From the NCBI GenBank assembly GCA_039818825.1, contig JBCBTD010000024.1, positions 1 to 56,940 of the forward strand: a stretch of DNA of 56,940 bases, read 5' to 3'. The translations under genes were made by a program, and so were the position numbers. The notes under the pieces were generated by a model. That model was not told where the DNA came from. It made no database searches and saw only the letters and a list, made by a program, of their open reading frames with translations. This document shows positions 1 to 8,946 of this stretch, piece after piece; position 1 is the stretch's first letter; each line of letters begins with the position of its first letter. Origin of the DNA: JBCBTD01 sp039818825 (GTDB taxonomy: Bacteria > Pseudomonadota > Alphaproteobacteria > Geminicoccales > Geminicoccaceae).

Positions 1-1165
1 CGAGGAGGCGGAGGTGCTCGGGTGTGTCGAGCCCGCCGCGTAGGGCGGCCATCTCGAATGCTTCCTGCTGGAAGTAGGGCATGATCTCGGCCGCGCGCTC
101 ACGGTTGACGCGGATCAGCTCGTCGAGGTCACGAATCGGCGCGTTCGGATGCGTGGCGAGGTAGCGGTTGGTGCTGGCTTTGAGCTGGTAGAGCATGAAG
201 TCGAGCTCGGTCTGGCCGAACAGAGGGAGCTGGCTGCCGTTCGCCGGGTCGACGAGCTCGGCGCCGAGGTCGCGAAGGACCCGAAACGCGCCCTCCATCA
301 CCGCGTCGGTCCTTTCGTGGTAGCCCATCGCATCGCGCGCGACGCCGATCCGCGCCCCGCGGAGCGCATCCGGTCGAAGGAACGCTCGGTAGTCCAGTGC
401 CTTTCGCTTGGCGCCTTCTTCGGTTGCGGGATCGCTAGGGTCATGACCGGTCATGCAGTCCAGAACGATCGCGAGATCGGTGACGGTGCGGGCCATCGGG
501 CCGACCGTGTCCTGGGGCTCGGCGACACCGATGACACCGGAGCGGCTGAGCAGCCCGACCGTCGGCTTGAGGCCGACGATGCCGTTGATGGACGACGGCC
601 GGACCACCGAACCATCGACTTCGGCGCCGAGCGCCGCGGTACAGAGATTGGCCGCCACCGCCACCGCCGAACCGGAGCTGGAGCCGGACGGACTGCGGTC
701 GAGGGCGTAGGGATTGCGCACCTGGCCACCACGGCTGCTCCAACCGCTGCAGCCACGGGTCGAGCGCATGTAGCCCCATTCGCTCATGTTGGTCTTGGCG
801 AGGACCAGCGCGCCCGCCTCGCGCAGTTTGGCGACGGCGAAGGCGTCGCGTTCCGCGACGTGGCCGAGCATGGCGAGCGAACCAGCGGTGGTCATCATGC
901 CGTCGCCCGTGTCGATGCTGTCCTTCACCATCACCGGCACGCCGTGGAGCGTGCCGACCGGTCCCCTGGCAGCGAGGGCCGCGTCGAGGCTCCGGGCGAT
1001 GTCCATGGCGTCCGGGTTGATCTCGATGACGGACTTCAGCGTCGGTCCCGCCTGATCGATCGCTGCGATCCGCGCGAGGTACGCCTCGCACAGCTCGGCG
1101 CAAGAGACGCGACGGTCGGCGTAGGCCGCTTGGAGCGCGGAGATGTCGAACTCTTCGACCTGCAT
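1..1165 (-). CDS. Amidase (amidase-signature family), 3' end cut by window edge
   Basis: Hydrolyses an amide bond; the substrate cannot be told from sequence. The reading frame opens at ATG 1165 behind a strong GGGGGAGG Shine-Dalgarno and stays open to base 1, so about 388 residues are visible and the C-terminus is missing. The amidase-signature Ser-cisSer-Lys triad is visible: Lys in VMVKDSIDT near residue 80, the Ser-rich SPSGSSSGSA segment near 150, and Ser in EVDGSVVRP, followed by the family hallmark NGIVGLKPT. The usual GGSSGGS loop reads PSGSSSGS, a mild variation. It is probably a soluble cytoplasmic enzyme. Family assignment is firm; GatA is unlikely because gatB and gatC are not adjacent, and a general amidase is the better call. 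Confidence 0.93.
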   Translation of the reverse strand, partial: MQVEEFDISALQAAYADRRVSCAELCEAYLARIAAIDQAGPTLKSVIEINPDAMDIARSLDAALAARGPVGTLHGVPVMVKDSIDTGDGMMTTAGSLAMLGHVAERDAFAVAKLREAGALVLAKTNMSEWGYMRSTRGCSGWSSRGGQVRNPYALDRSPSGSSSGSAVAVAANLCTAALGAEVDGSVVRPSSINGIVGLKPTVGLLSRSGVIGVAEPQDTVGPMARTVTDLAIVLDCMTGHDPSDPATEEGAKRKALDYRAFLRPDALRGARIGVARDAMGYHERTDAVMEGAFRVLRDLGAELVDPANGSQLPLFGQTELDFMLYQLKASTNRYLATHPNAPIRDLDELIRVNRERAAEIMPYFQQEAFEMAALRGGLDTPEHLRLL

Positions 1166-1355
1166 GCGCCTCCCCCATCAGCGGCCGATCGATCGCGTAG
1201 GCCGATAGCACGTCTGGCGTGTGCCCGGCGAGATGCTGCGGCGTCGGCCGCTGCCGCTTGCGAGATGCTCGCTACTGAGGCCCTACTGGTAGCGAGCCTT
1301 CGACCTCGTCTCCCAGCAGTCGTCGAGCATGACAAGACCCGCGCAGGGTGTAGGG

Positions 1356-2036
1356 TCAGGGCCGTAACCACGCGAAGGCAGCCGCGAGGCGTCCTTCGAC
1401 GTTGCTCGTGATGATCTGATCGTGGGCGGTGATGATTCGGTCGATCCGGTAGCTCATGATCCGGTCGATCGTCCGTTTGAGTGCGGCCCGGTCCTTGACC
1501 GCCAACTTCATCGTCCGTGACATGGCGAGACGACCATCGACTCCCAGCAATCGGGCGACCAAACGGAGGAAGAGCGGGTTGTCGGCACCGAAGTCGAACA
1601 AGAGATCTGCGACGATCAACGTGCCAGTCGATTTGTGGATCCACACGGTTTCATTGAGGACGGGCAGCCCTTCGACGAAGAAGCCGGTGAGATCGTTTGC
1701 CCAGTCGCCTTCGCCGAGCACGCGATGATCGCGCAGAGCGGGGACCTTGTTTCGTAGTCCGGGTGCGACGACGCCTTCGGCGCTCGGCACATTCGCTAGA
1801 AACTCGGCAAAATGGAGATGATGCTGCAGGTTCGGGGCAACGACGTAGCCACACGGGCCAAGTTCCCGCAGCGCTTCCAGCAACGTCGGCGTCGGTTTCG
1901 GCGGCGAGCAGATCCAGAGCTTGCCGTCGGCCAGCTTGATGATCGTCGAGCGGACGGGGATCGACATGGGCCCGGTCCGGACGACGTAGCGCGCGGACCA
2001 AATCTGCTCGGCAACGACGATCTCTGGCTTTGCCAA
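1356..2036 (-). CDS. DUF4336 protein (metallo-beta-lactamase-like fold)
   Basis: Function unknown. The protein resembles DUF4336 proteins, relatives of the metallo-beta-lactamase fold: an early strand-rich part with STIIKLADGKLWICSPP, then a histidine pair in APNLQHHLHFAEF, and a C-terminal stretch with ITAHDQI. TTG 2036 is preferred as start because GAGGAG lies 8 bases upstream and gives a family-typical 226 aa; ATG 2072 is an in-frame alternative adding 12 residues. The frame stays open further up to 2348, but that part is Arg-rich and low in family likeness. The gene is transcribed away from the DAHP synthase gene, so 2037-2340 is a divergent intergenic region. Confidence 0.8.
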   Translation of the reverse strand: MAKPEIVVAEQIWSARYVVRTGPMSIPVRSTIIKLADGKLWICSPPKPTPTLLEALRELGPCGYVVAPNLQHHLHFAEFLANVPSAEGVVAPGLRNKVPALRDHRVLGEGDWANDLTGFFVEGLPVLNETVWIHKSTGTLIVADLLFDFGADNPLFLRLVARLLGVDGRLAMSRTMKLAVKDRAALKRTIDRIMSYRIDRIITAHDQIITSNVEGRLAAAFAWLRP

Positions 2037-2266
2037 AGGGTGATCTCCTCGTTGCAGCGACCGTTCGCGCATCGGCGCCCGCCGCAACGGCAGGCCGTGA
2101 GGTGCGCCTTGCCTGGTCGCCCTCGGGCCATTCGCGCGAGATACGTCTCGTGTAGGACAAGCACCGGTTGGCGATTTCGAGCAAGGCGTCGTCGCGCCGC
2201 GTGAGGTGTGCCCGCCTGTCCCGAGATCAAGCGGCCTGCGTAACGTGGCCCGCGCATGGCGCGTCG

Positions 2267-2303
2267 CCTGGCCGCCAAGGCGCAACACCCCTTGGCGGCC
2301 AGG
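2267..2303. repeat. 14-bp perfect inverted repeat upstream of the DAHP synthase gene
   Basis: CCTGGCCGCCAAGG at 2267-2280 is mirrored exactly by CCTTGGCGGCCAGG at 2290-2303, leaving a 9-base loop. It ends 37 bases before the DAHP synthase start. No run of T follows on either strand, so it is not a standard intrinsic terminator. It could be an RNA hairpin in the leader or a protein-binding palindrome in this divergent region. The rest of 2073-2340 shows nothing else I can support. Confidence 0.6.
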
Positions 2304-2340
2304 TGACCGCTGGGCTATTGGCTCGGGTCCACGTTCGGAG

Positions 2341-3717
2341 ATGGACATGACCTCGAGCTGGCAGCCGTCGAGCTGGCGCCAACGACCGGCCGAGCAACTG
2401 CCGACCTATGCCGACCGCACGGCGCTGGCGTCGGTCGAGCGCGAACTCGCCGGCTACCCGCCTTTGGTGTTCGCCGGTGAGGCACGCGGCCTCAAGGCCC
2501 ACCTCGCCGAGGTGGCCGAGGGGCGCGCGTTCTTGATTCAGGGCGGCGACTGCGCCGAAGCGTTCGCCGACTTCAACGCCGACAAGATCCGCGACAGCCT
2601 GCGCGTGCTGCTGCAGATGGCGGTAGTGCTGACCTACGGCGCAGGCTTGCCGGTGGTCAAGGTCGGGCGCATGGCCGGCCAGTTCGCCAAGCCGCGCTCC
2701 TCGCCGGTGGAGCGCATCGGCGACATCGAGCTGCCGAGCTACCGCGGGGACATCGTCAACGAACTGCCGTTCGACTCGGCGTCGCGCGAGCCGCAGGCGT
2801 CACGGCAGCTTTCGGCCTATGCCCAGGCGGCGGCCACCCTCAACCTACTCCGCGCGTTCACCGAAGGCGGTTTCGCATCCTTGGAGCGGGTCCACAGTTG
2901 GAATCTCGGCTTTTGCGAGCGGTCGCCCCAGGGCCAGCGCTATCAGGCTTTCGCCGACCAGATCGATGACGCATTGTCGTTCATGCGCGCTTGTGGCGTG
3001 TCCGACCTCAGCAATCCGGACATCCGGCGGACGACGCTCTACACCAGCCACGAAGCGCTGTTGCTCGGCTACGAGGAGGCGCTGACGCGGATCGATTCCA
3101 CTTCGGGCCAATGGTACGCGACGTCCGCGCACATGGTCTGGATCGGCGATCGGACGCGCCAACTCCAGGGTGCCCACGTCGAGTTCTGTCGCGGTGTCCA
3201 GAACCCCGTGGGTCTGAAGGTGGGGCCGAGCCTGGATGCAGATGAGCTCTTGCGGCTGATCGACGTGCTCAATCCGGCGAACGAGCCGGGCCGGTTGACG
3301 TTGATCACCCGCTTCGGCGCCGATCAGGTCGAGGCGCGCCTGCCGCGGTTGGTGCGCGCGGTACGAGGCGAGGGGCGGGCGGTCGTGTGGGCGTGCGACC
3401 CGATGCACGGCAACACGATCAAGGCGGCGAGCGGCTACAAGACGCGGCCGTTCGATCAGGTGTTGGCGGAGGTCGAGCGGGTCTTCGCGGTCCACGAAGC
3501 CGAAGGCAGCTATCCGGGCGGGCTGCACATCGAGATGACCGGCCAAGACGTCACCGAATGCACGGGTGGCGCTCAGGCCATCACCGACGAACGTCTCGCC
3601 GACCGCTACCACACCCACTGCGATCCACGGCTCAACGCCCAGCAGAGCTTGGAATTGGCGTTCCTCACTGCCGAAGCCCTCAGAGCGGGTCGGACGGCGC
3701 TCCGCGCCGCCTCTTGA
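2341..3717 (+). CDS. aroG: Class II 3-deoxy-7-phosphoheptulonate (DAHP) synthase
   Basis: First step of the shikimate pathway: condenses phosphoenolpyruvate and erythrose 4-phosphate to DAHP in the cytoplasm. At 458 aa it has the length of plant-type (class II) enzymes. Visible family blocks are IQGGDCAEAF with the metal-binding Cys (about residue 65), the KVGRMAGQFAKPRS phosphate-binding segment (about 105), the WACDPMHGNT block and HIEMTGQDVTEC near the end. The start is ATG 2341; the frame is open upstream to 2206 but that stretch crosses the hairpin and is not conserved-looking. A second ATG lies two codons in. The nicotinate phosphoribosyltransferase-like gene follows 7 bases downstream, so the two are probably co-transcribed. 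Confidence 0.95.
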   Translation: MDMTSSWQPSSWRQRPAEQLPTYADRTALASVERELAGYPPLVFAGEARGLKAHLAEVAEGRAFLIQGGDCAEAFADFNADKIRDSLRVLLQMAVVLTYGAGLPVVKVGRMAGQFAKPRSSPVERIGDIELPSYRGDIVNELPFDSASREPQASRQLSAYAQAAATLNLLRAFTEGGFASLERVHSWNLGFCERSPQGQRYQAFADQIDDALSFMRACGVSDLSNPDIRRTTLYTSHEALLLGYEEALTRIDSTSGQWYATSAHMVWIGDRTRQLQGAHVEFCRGVQNPVGLKVGPSLDADELLRLIDVLNPANEPGRLTLITRFGADQVEARLPRLVRAVRGEGRAVVWACDPMHGNTIKAASGYKTRPFDQVLAEVERVFAVHEAEGSYPGGLHIEMTGQDVTECTGGAQAITDERLADRYHTHCDPRLNAQQSLELAFLTAEALRAGRTALRAAS

Positions 3718-3724
3718 GCGTACG

Positions 3725-4834
3725 ATGACCGAGGATTTCGCGCGCTTCACCGACAAGTACTTCCTCAAGACGCGCGAGATCGTCGGCCGGCATGGGGACG
3801 CAACGGTCACTTATGCCGTGTTCATGCGACGCCCGGTCGTTTTTTGCCCGCGGCTCGCCGTCGCTTGGCTGGAGACGATGGCCGAGCAGCGCGGCGTCCG
3901 TTTCGACATCCAGCTCTGCCATCCGGAGGGTGCTTGGGTCGGGGCGGGCGAGCCGCTCATGTATTTGAGCGGGTCGTTCCATGAGTTGTGCGATCTGGAG
4001 ACGTTGTTGCTGCAGCGCCTCGGGCCGCCCTGCGTTGCCGCCTACAACGCCTACACCATGTGCACGGATCTGCCCTATGTCGGGTTTCTCGCGATGGACG
4101 CCCGGCATTGTGCGGGTTCGCCGATGGCGGACATGATGGCATATGGCGCCAGCGTTGGCTCGGCCCGTGCTCAGCGCGAGCGCGGCGCGCGCGGGTTCAT
4201 TGGCTCCGCCAACGACGCGACGGCCCACTACTTCGGCCAGGAGAAGGGCCTCGGCACCATGCCGCACGCATTGATCGGCTATGCCGGCAGCACGTTGCGC
4301 GCGGCCGAGATGTATCATGATACCTTCCCCGACGATCCGCTCTACGTTCTCGTCGACTATTTCGGCAGCGAGATTTCGGACAGTCTGCAGGTCTGTCGCA
4401 AATTCACGACTCTGGCCGAACAAGGACGGCTCGGGATCAGGCTCGACACCCATGGCGGGCGGTTCGTCGAGGGTCTCGACACCGCCCAGTCCTATGCCGT
4501 GCTCGAACGCCACGCGCCGGATGCGATCCGCACCTATCGAACGGAGCGGGAGCTAACCTGGTTGACCGGCACCGGGGTGACCGCAGCCGCGCTCTTTCAT
4601 TTGCGCGAGAGGCTGGACGACGGCGGTTTCAACGGCGTCCGGATCATCGCGAGCTCAGGCTTCAGCCCGGAGAAGTGCAAGCTCATGGCCAGCGTGCGGG
4701 CGCCGATCGACGTCATCGGCACCGGCTCGTACCTGCCTGGGCAGTGGACCGAAACCTACGCCACTGCGGACGTCGTCGCATACAACGGAGTCCGTCGCGT
4801 GAAGATCGGGCGTGAGTTCCTGTTTCGCTCGTGA
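3725..4834 (+). CDS. Nicotinate phosphoribosyltransferase-like protein
   Basis: Likely makes nicotinate mononucleotide from nicotinate and PRPP in NAD salvage. The 369-aa protein shows the NAPRTase/quinolinate-phosphoribosyltransferase alpha/beta barrel pattern: a FTDKYFLKT N-terminus, the GSANDATAHYFG block, VDYFGSEISDS, RLDTHGGRFVEG with the catalytic-type region, and GTGSYLPG near the C-terminus. ATG 3725 lies 7 bases after the DAHP synthase stop, suggesting one transcript. It is somewhat shorter than typical PncB (about 400 aa) and closer to the short archaeal/bacterial subgroup, so substrate choice within the family is less certain than the fold. Confidence 0.85.
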   Translation: MTEDFARFTDKYFLKTREIVGRHGDATVTYAVFMRRPVVFCPRLAVAWLETMAEQRGVRFDIQLCHPEGAWVGAGEPLMYLSGSFHELCDLETLLLQRLGPPCVAAYNAYTMCTDLPYVGFLAMDARHCAGSPMADMMAYGASVGSARAQRERGARGFIGSANDATAHYFGQEKGLGTMPHALIGYAGSTLRAAEMYHDTFPDDPLYVLVDYFGSEISDSLQVCRKFTTLAEQGRLGIRLDTHGGRFVEGLDTAQSYAVLERHAPDAIRTYRTERELTWLTGTGVTAAALFHLRERLDDGGFNGVRIIASSGFSPEKCKLMASVRAPIDVIGTGSYLPGQWTETYATADVVAYNGVRRVKIGREFLFRS

Positions 4835-4884
4835 GCGCTGCGGGAATGAACCGCGCGCGCGGTCGTCTACATGAATGGTAAGGC

Positions 4885-5454
4885 GTGACCCAAGCGAGAG
4901 GCCATTTGGACAGCGATCGTGAACCACGCGAGCCCGACGATGCCTTGGAACGGGCGCTCGTCACCCACATCGCCGGTATGCGCCGCTATGCGCGTGCGCT
5001 GGTCGGCAATGCGACCGATGCCGAGGATCTGGTGCAGGAAAGCCTCGCCCGAGCCCTTGCCCGCATCCGGCCGTGGACGTCGGTGCGCGACCTCCGTTCC
5101 TATCTCTTCACCATTCTCCACAACCACTATGTCGACCAGTACCGATCGAGACGAAACGCTCCTGCCATGGTCGACATCGACAACGTGCTGCAGCATCCGT
5201 CAGCCCCGGCCAACCAAGACCGGCGGTTGGAGCTTCGTGATCTCGGCCGAGCCTTGGAGACCCTCAGCGAGGAGCAGCGGGCGGTGGTCCTGCTGGTGGG
5301 CCTGGAAGGGCTCTCCTATGCCGAGGTCGCCAAGGTCCTCGACGTGCCGATCGGCACGGTGATGTCGCGCCTTTCCCGGGGCCGTAGTCTTCTTCGCGAA
5401 CTGATTCAGACGAACCGGATGCCGGCGCCAGTCGCCAAGCGGAAGCCCACATGA
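4885..5454 (+). CDS. ECF-family RNA polymerase sigma factor
   Basis: An extracytoplasmic-function sigma factor that would direct RNA polymerase to a stress regulon. The 189-aa protein has region 2 with the core-binding pattern DAEDLVQESLARAL (about residues 45-60) and region 4 with the helix-turn-helix LSYAEVAKVLDVPIGTVMSR (about 145-165). It starts with GTG 4885 after an AAGG. Its stop overlaps the start of the next gene in an ATGA, which is the usual coupling between an ECF sigma factor and its anti-sigma factor. The regulon is unknown; no obvious self-recognition promoter stands out in the 50 bases upstream. Confidence 0.93.
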   Translation: MTQARGHLDSDREPREPDDALERALVTHIAGMRRYARALVGNATDAEDLVQESLARALARIRPWTSVRDLRSYLFTILHNHYVDQYRSRRNAPAMVDIDNVLQHPSAPANQDRRLELRDLGRALETLSEEQRAVVLLVGLEGLSYAEVAKVLDVPIGTVMSRLSRGRSLLRELIQTNRMPAPVAKRKPT

Positions 5455-6389
5455 CCCCTCGCGAACCCGATCGTTCCACGCCCGAAGAGTCGCCGCTCGT
5501 TCACTGCTACGTAGATGGCGCGTTGGAGCCGCGGGAGCGCGTTGCCGTCGAGGCGTTGCTGGCCGGCGACGCTTCCACCTACGATCGGGCGGTCGACTAC
5601 CAGCATCAGAACGTGCTTCTTCAGGCGCTGTACCCGCGACGTCTCGACGACAGGATGCTGCCACCTCCTGCCCTGCCATTGGCCGGGCGGTTGCGCCAAG
5701 TGCGCTTCGTCCGGCGTGCGGCGACGGCGTGCGTCGCCTTGGTTGCGGTCGTCACTGCGGCTGGAGTTGGTTGGCAAGCCCAAGCCTATCTGCGTGAGTT
5801 TCGCCCGACACCCGTCGTCGCGGTCTTCCCGCAGATGTCGCTCCCGTCGGCAGCCTTGGCCCCGTCGAATGCTGCTTCCGAGCCGTTGATCGCGCCGCCT
5901 CAGACCGTCGACCTGCCGGCGGTGGTGCCGTCGACGCCAGGGCTCGACAATCCCGTTTGGCGCGGCGGCGATGCTGCCGCGATGTCCTCGGTGCACCCGC
6001 CCAATCTTCTGTCGATCGGTTACCAGCTCGTCGATGGCCGCGCCGACCTCACCGCCTACGGTCCGGTGATCAGGTTCGCCTACGAGCCGATCGACGGCGC
6101 CGCCCATCGGCTGGCGTTGACGGTCGCGCAATTCGGCGCCGATCGGCAGAGCTTCGCCACCAGCATCAACCCTCAGCACAGCTCGTTGTTCTGGAACGAT
6201 CGGTCGTTGGTGTTCGCGCTCTCGGGGAACGTCGAGCCGGCACGGTTGCTGCGCGTTGCCGAGGCGATGACGTTGGATCGTCCGGCGCCGCCCGAGCCGA
6301 CCGTGGCACCGACGATCGAGGTGCCTGGCGAGGAACCGGTGCTGCCGGTCCAGTCGACCGACGATGTCGATCTGCCCGAAGACACCTGA
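5451..6389 (+). CDS. Putative membrane anti-sigma factor
   Basis: Probably holds the upstream sigma factor inactive at the inner membrane. The start overlaps the sigma gene by ATGA. The N-terminal part (HCYVDGALEPRER) resembles the short helical domain of anti-sigma factors, but the HxxxCxxC zinc motif is absent. One hydrophobic segment near residues 90-110 follows a basic stretch (RQVRFVRRA), predicting a single membrane span with the C-terminal 200 residues in the periplasm. That outer part is Pro-rich at first, then has a compact domain. The role comes mainly from position and architecture. Confidence 0.8.
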   Translation: MTPREPDRSTPEESPLVHCYVDGALEPRERVAVEALLAGDASTYDRAVDYQHQNVLLQALYPRRLDDRMLPPPALPLAGRLRQVRFVRRAATACVALVAVVTAAGVGWQAQAYLREFRPTPVVAVFPQMSLPSAALAPSNAASEPLIAPPQTVDLPAVVPSTPGLDNPVWRGGDAAAMSSVHPPNLLSIGYQLVDGRADLTAYGPVIRFAYEPIDGAAHRLALTVAQFGADRQSFATSINPQHSSLFWNDRSLVFALSGNVEPARLLRVAEAMTLDRPAPPEPTVAPTIEVPGEEPVLPVQSTDDVDLPEDT

Positions 6390-6426
6390 GCGGCGGATCC
6401 AAGGCGCGGAGGTGGCTGAGCGCACG

Positions 6427-6894
6427 CTAGCTCGTGTGCCAGGTCCCTTCGAGGGCGAAGGGTACCCGATCGACGCCCACGCCTACCACCTTGGCTGTGC
6501 CCGTGATGCGGTAGCCGACACCGCGTGGCGGCGTCCTCTCCAAAAGTGAGCGGAGGCGGTCGTCGTTCGGGTAGGCCAGCCGCAGCCGGACCTCGCGTTC
6601 GTTGCCAGCGCCGATGAAGACGTCGCGGCCGCCGACAGCCGTGCCGAGGCGTGTTCCGTTGATCACCACGTCGTAGTCGATCGTGTCGATTGCGATCTGC
6701 CAGGCGTTGGGGTTGCTGATCGCCACGCGCAGATCGGCCTCGGCGGTGCGCGCGTCGCGCTCACTGAGCTCCAGGTCGACCAGGCGAAACGTCGGGCTGC
6801 GCGACGCGCGCACCGCATCGTCGATGCTGCTACAGCCGCCGCACCAAAGCGCCAACAGAACGAGATTGAACCGGCGGCGGCACGGCTGCTGCAT
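6427..6894 (-). CDS. LEA2/WHy-domain protein, probable lipoprotein
   Basis: A 155-aa protein with a basic, hydrophobic N-terminus ending in a Cys pair (LALWCGGCSS), so export and possibly lipidation are likely, though the lipobox is imperfect. The mature part follows the WHy/LEA-type-2 pattern: alternating strands with AISNPNAWQIAIDTIDYDV and NGTRLGTAVG, as in water-stress and hypersensitive-response proteins. ATG 6894 was chosen because it gives this signal; the frame is open further upstream into the divergent acetoacetyl-CoA synthetase gene, but that part is Arg/Pro-rich. The gene converges on the anti-sigma gene. Molecular function is unknown. Confidence 0.72.
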   Translation of the reverse strand: MQQPCRRRFNLVLLALWCGGCSSIDDAVRASRSPTFRLVDLELSERDARTAEADLRVAISNPNAWQIAIDTIDYDVVINGTRLGTAVGGRDVFIGAGNEREVRLRLAYPNDDRLRSLLERTPPRGVGYRITGTAKVVGVGVDRVPFALEGTWHTS

Positions 6895-6974
6895 CGCGGG
6901 TCCACCTCGGCTGGGGGATCGGCTAAGAACGCTCGGGCAAACCCCGGACCGTAACGACATCAGGGAGGTCTGCC

Positions 6975-8924
6975 ATGAACCCGATCCTTTGGGAACCGGC
7001 CCCCGAGCGCGCCGAGACCAGTCGGATGGCCACGTTCCGTGATCGGCTCGGCAGCCGCTTGGGACGAGGCCTCGCGGATTGGGACGCTCTTTGGGAGGCC
7101 TCGGTCGAGCACCCGGTCGCTTTCTGGGAGCAACTCTGGCAGGACTTCGACGTCCGCTCGCACGCGCCATACACCGACGTCCTCGTCGACGGGGATCGCA
7201 TGCCCGGTGCCCAGTGGTTCGTCGGCGCGCGTTTGAACTTCGCCGAGAACCTGTTGCGCCGGGACGACGACACCGCCGCGATCATTGCCGAAGGCGAGGA
7301 CGGCCGTCGTCTCGAGATGAGCTGGGCGGAACTGCAGGCTCGGGTGGCGGCGGTGCAGATCGTGCTCGCGGAGGCCGGCGTCGGGCGCGGTGACCGTGTT
7401 GCCGCCGTCATGCCCAACATCGCCGAGACGGTCGTTGCGATGCTGGCGACCACGTCGCTCGGGGCGACATGGTCCTCCTGTTCGCCCGACTTCGGCGTCC
7501 AGGGCATTCTCGACCGCTTCGGGCAGATCGAACCCAAAGTGCTGATCACCGTCGACGGCTACCACTACGCTGGGAAAACCGTCGACGTTCGGGCCAAGCT
7601 GCAGCAGGTCGCAGCCTCGCTGCCGTCGCTCCAGCGGCTGCTGGTCGTCCGCTATGCCGATGCAGATGCCGTCGTGGACGGCCTGCCGCACGCGTTGGCC
7701 TACGATGGCATCCCCGTCGATCCGGCAGCGCGGCCCTGCTTCGTCCCAGTGCCGTTCGAGCATCCACTCTACGTGCTCTACTCGTCGGGGACGACGGGCA
7801 AACCCAAAGCGATCGTCCACGGCACCGGTGGCGTTCTCCTGCAGCACCTCAAGGAGCACGGCCTGCATGGTGACCTGCGGCCGGGCGACCGACTGTTCTA
7901 CTTCACCACCTGCGGGTGGATGATGTGGAACTGGCTTGTCAGCGGTCTCGCCTTGGAGGCGACGATCGTCCTCTACGACGGCTCGCCTTTCCATCCGGGT
8001 CCGGAACGCATGTTCGTCTTGGCGGAAAGCACCGGCCTCCACGTCTTCGGCACCAGTGCGAAGTTCATCGATGCGGTGAAGAAGTCGGGCTTCCGGCCGG
8101 TCGATCGCTATCGCTTGGCGAACCTTCGCGCGATCCTCTCGACCGGGTCGCCCTTGCTCCCCGAGAGCTTCGATTTCGTCTACGACGCCATCAAGCGCGA
8201 CGTGCTGCTCGGCTCGATCTCCGGTGGCACGGACATCGTCTCGTGCTTCGTCCTCTGCAACCCGACGCTGCCCGTCCGCCGCGGCGAGATTCAGTGCCGC
8301 GGTCTGGGCATGGCGGTCGACATCTGGGACGACCAGGGCCGACCGCTCCGTGGCGCCAAGGGCGAGTTGGTATGCACGCGGCCGTTCCCGGCAATGCCGG
8401 TCGGCTTTTGGAACGACCCGGGCGACCGCCGCTACCACAATGCCTACTTCGGCCGGTTCGAGGGTATCTGGTGTCATGGCGACTACGCCGAGCTTCTGGA
8501 GAGCGGCGGGATCGTCATCCACGGCCGTTCCGATGCCGTGCTCAACCCCGGCGGCGTGCGCATCGGTACCGCGGAAATCTACCGGCAGGTCGAGCAGGTC
8601 GACGACATCCTGGAAGCACTTTGTGTCGGCCAGGAGTGGGAGGGCGACGTCCGGGTCGTGCTGTTCGTGCGGCTGCGCCCGGGCATCGAACTCGACGAGC
8701 GCTTGGAGGCGGAGGTGCGCCAGCGAATCCGCGCGAACACCACGCCGCGTCACGTGCCGGCCCGGATCGTCCAAGTCTCCGACATCCCGCGGACGTTGTC
8801 GGGCAAGATCGTCGAACTCGCGGTGCGCGACGTCATCCACGGCCGCAGCGTCAAGAACACCGAGGCATTGGCCAATCCGGAGGCGCTCGACGAGTTCCGC
8901 CAACGGCCGGAACTGACGGCCTGA
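6975..8924 (+). CDS. aacS: Acetoacetyl-CoA synthetase
   Basis: Activates acetoacetate to acetoacetyl-CoA with ATP, feeding ketone bodies or PHB breakdown products into central metabolism. The 649-aa length fits the AacS branch of the adenylate-forming family. Visible are the N-terminal RLNFAENLL block, the ATP-binding loop YSSGTTGKPKAIVHG (about residue 270), TTCGWMMWNW, the YGSISGGTDI-like motif (LGSISGGTDIV), GRSDAVLNPGGVRIG near 520, and a C-terminal lysine in TLSGKIVELA that would be the catalytic Lys. ATG 6975 follows GGGAGG. It is divergent from the LEA2 lipoprotein gene, with an 80-base gap for promoters. Confidence 0.96.
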   Translation: MNPILWEPAPERAETSRMATFRDRLGSRLGRGLADWDALWEASVEHPVAFWEQLWQDFDVRSHAPYTDVLVDGDRMPGAQWFVGARLNFAENLLRRDDDTAAIIAEGEDGRRLEMSWAELQARVAAVQIVLAEAGVGRGDRVAAVMPNIAETVVAMLATTSLGATWSSCSPDFGVQGILDRFGQIEPKVLITVDGYHYAGKTVDVRAKLQQVAASLPSLQRLLVVRYADADAVVDGLPHALAYDGIPVDPAARPCFVPVPFEHPLYVLYSSGTTGKPKAIVHGTGGVLLQHLKEHGLHGDLRPGDRLFYFTTCGWMMWNWLVSGLALEATIVLYDGSPFHPGPERMFVLAESTGLHVFGTSAKFIDAVKKSGFRPVDRYRLANLRAILSTGSPLLPESFDFVYDAIKRDVLLGSISGGTDIVSCFVLCNPTLPVRRGEIQCRGLGMAVDIWDDQGRPLRGAKGELVCTRPFPAMPVGFWNDPGDRRYHNAYFGRFEGIWCHGDYAELLESGGIVIHGRSDAVLNPGGVRIGTAEIYRQVEQVDDILEALCVGQEWEGDVRVVLFVRLRPGIELDERLEAEVRQRIRANTTPRHVPARIVQVSDIPRTLSGKIVELAVRDVIHGRSVKNTEALANPEALDEFRQRPELTA

Positions 8925-8946
8925 GCGAGGGCCGCGGAGCGGCGCC

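Noticed and set aside
149..1411. Long plus-strand open frame (420 codons)
   Set aside because: It is antisense to the amidase, Arg-rich and without family likeness; the amidase motifs lie on the minus strand.
2256..2306. Possible 16-codon leader peptide for attenuation of the DAHP synthase gene
   Set aside because: It contains no aromatic codons and the hairpin is not followed by a T-run, so it does not fit a classical attenuator.
6960..8903. Minus-strand open frame of 647 codons
   Set aside because: Runs antisense to acetoacetyl-CoA synthetase; composition is typical of a GC-rich shadow frame.
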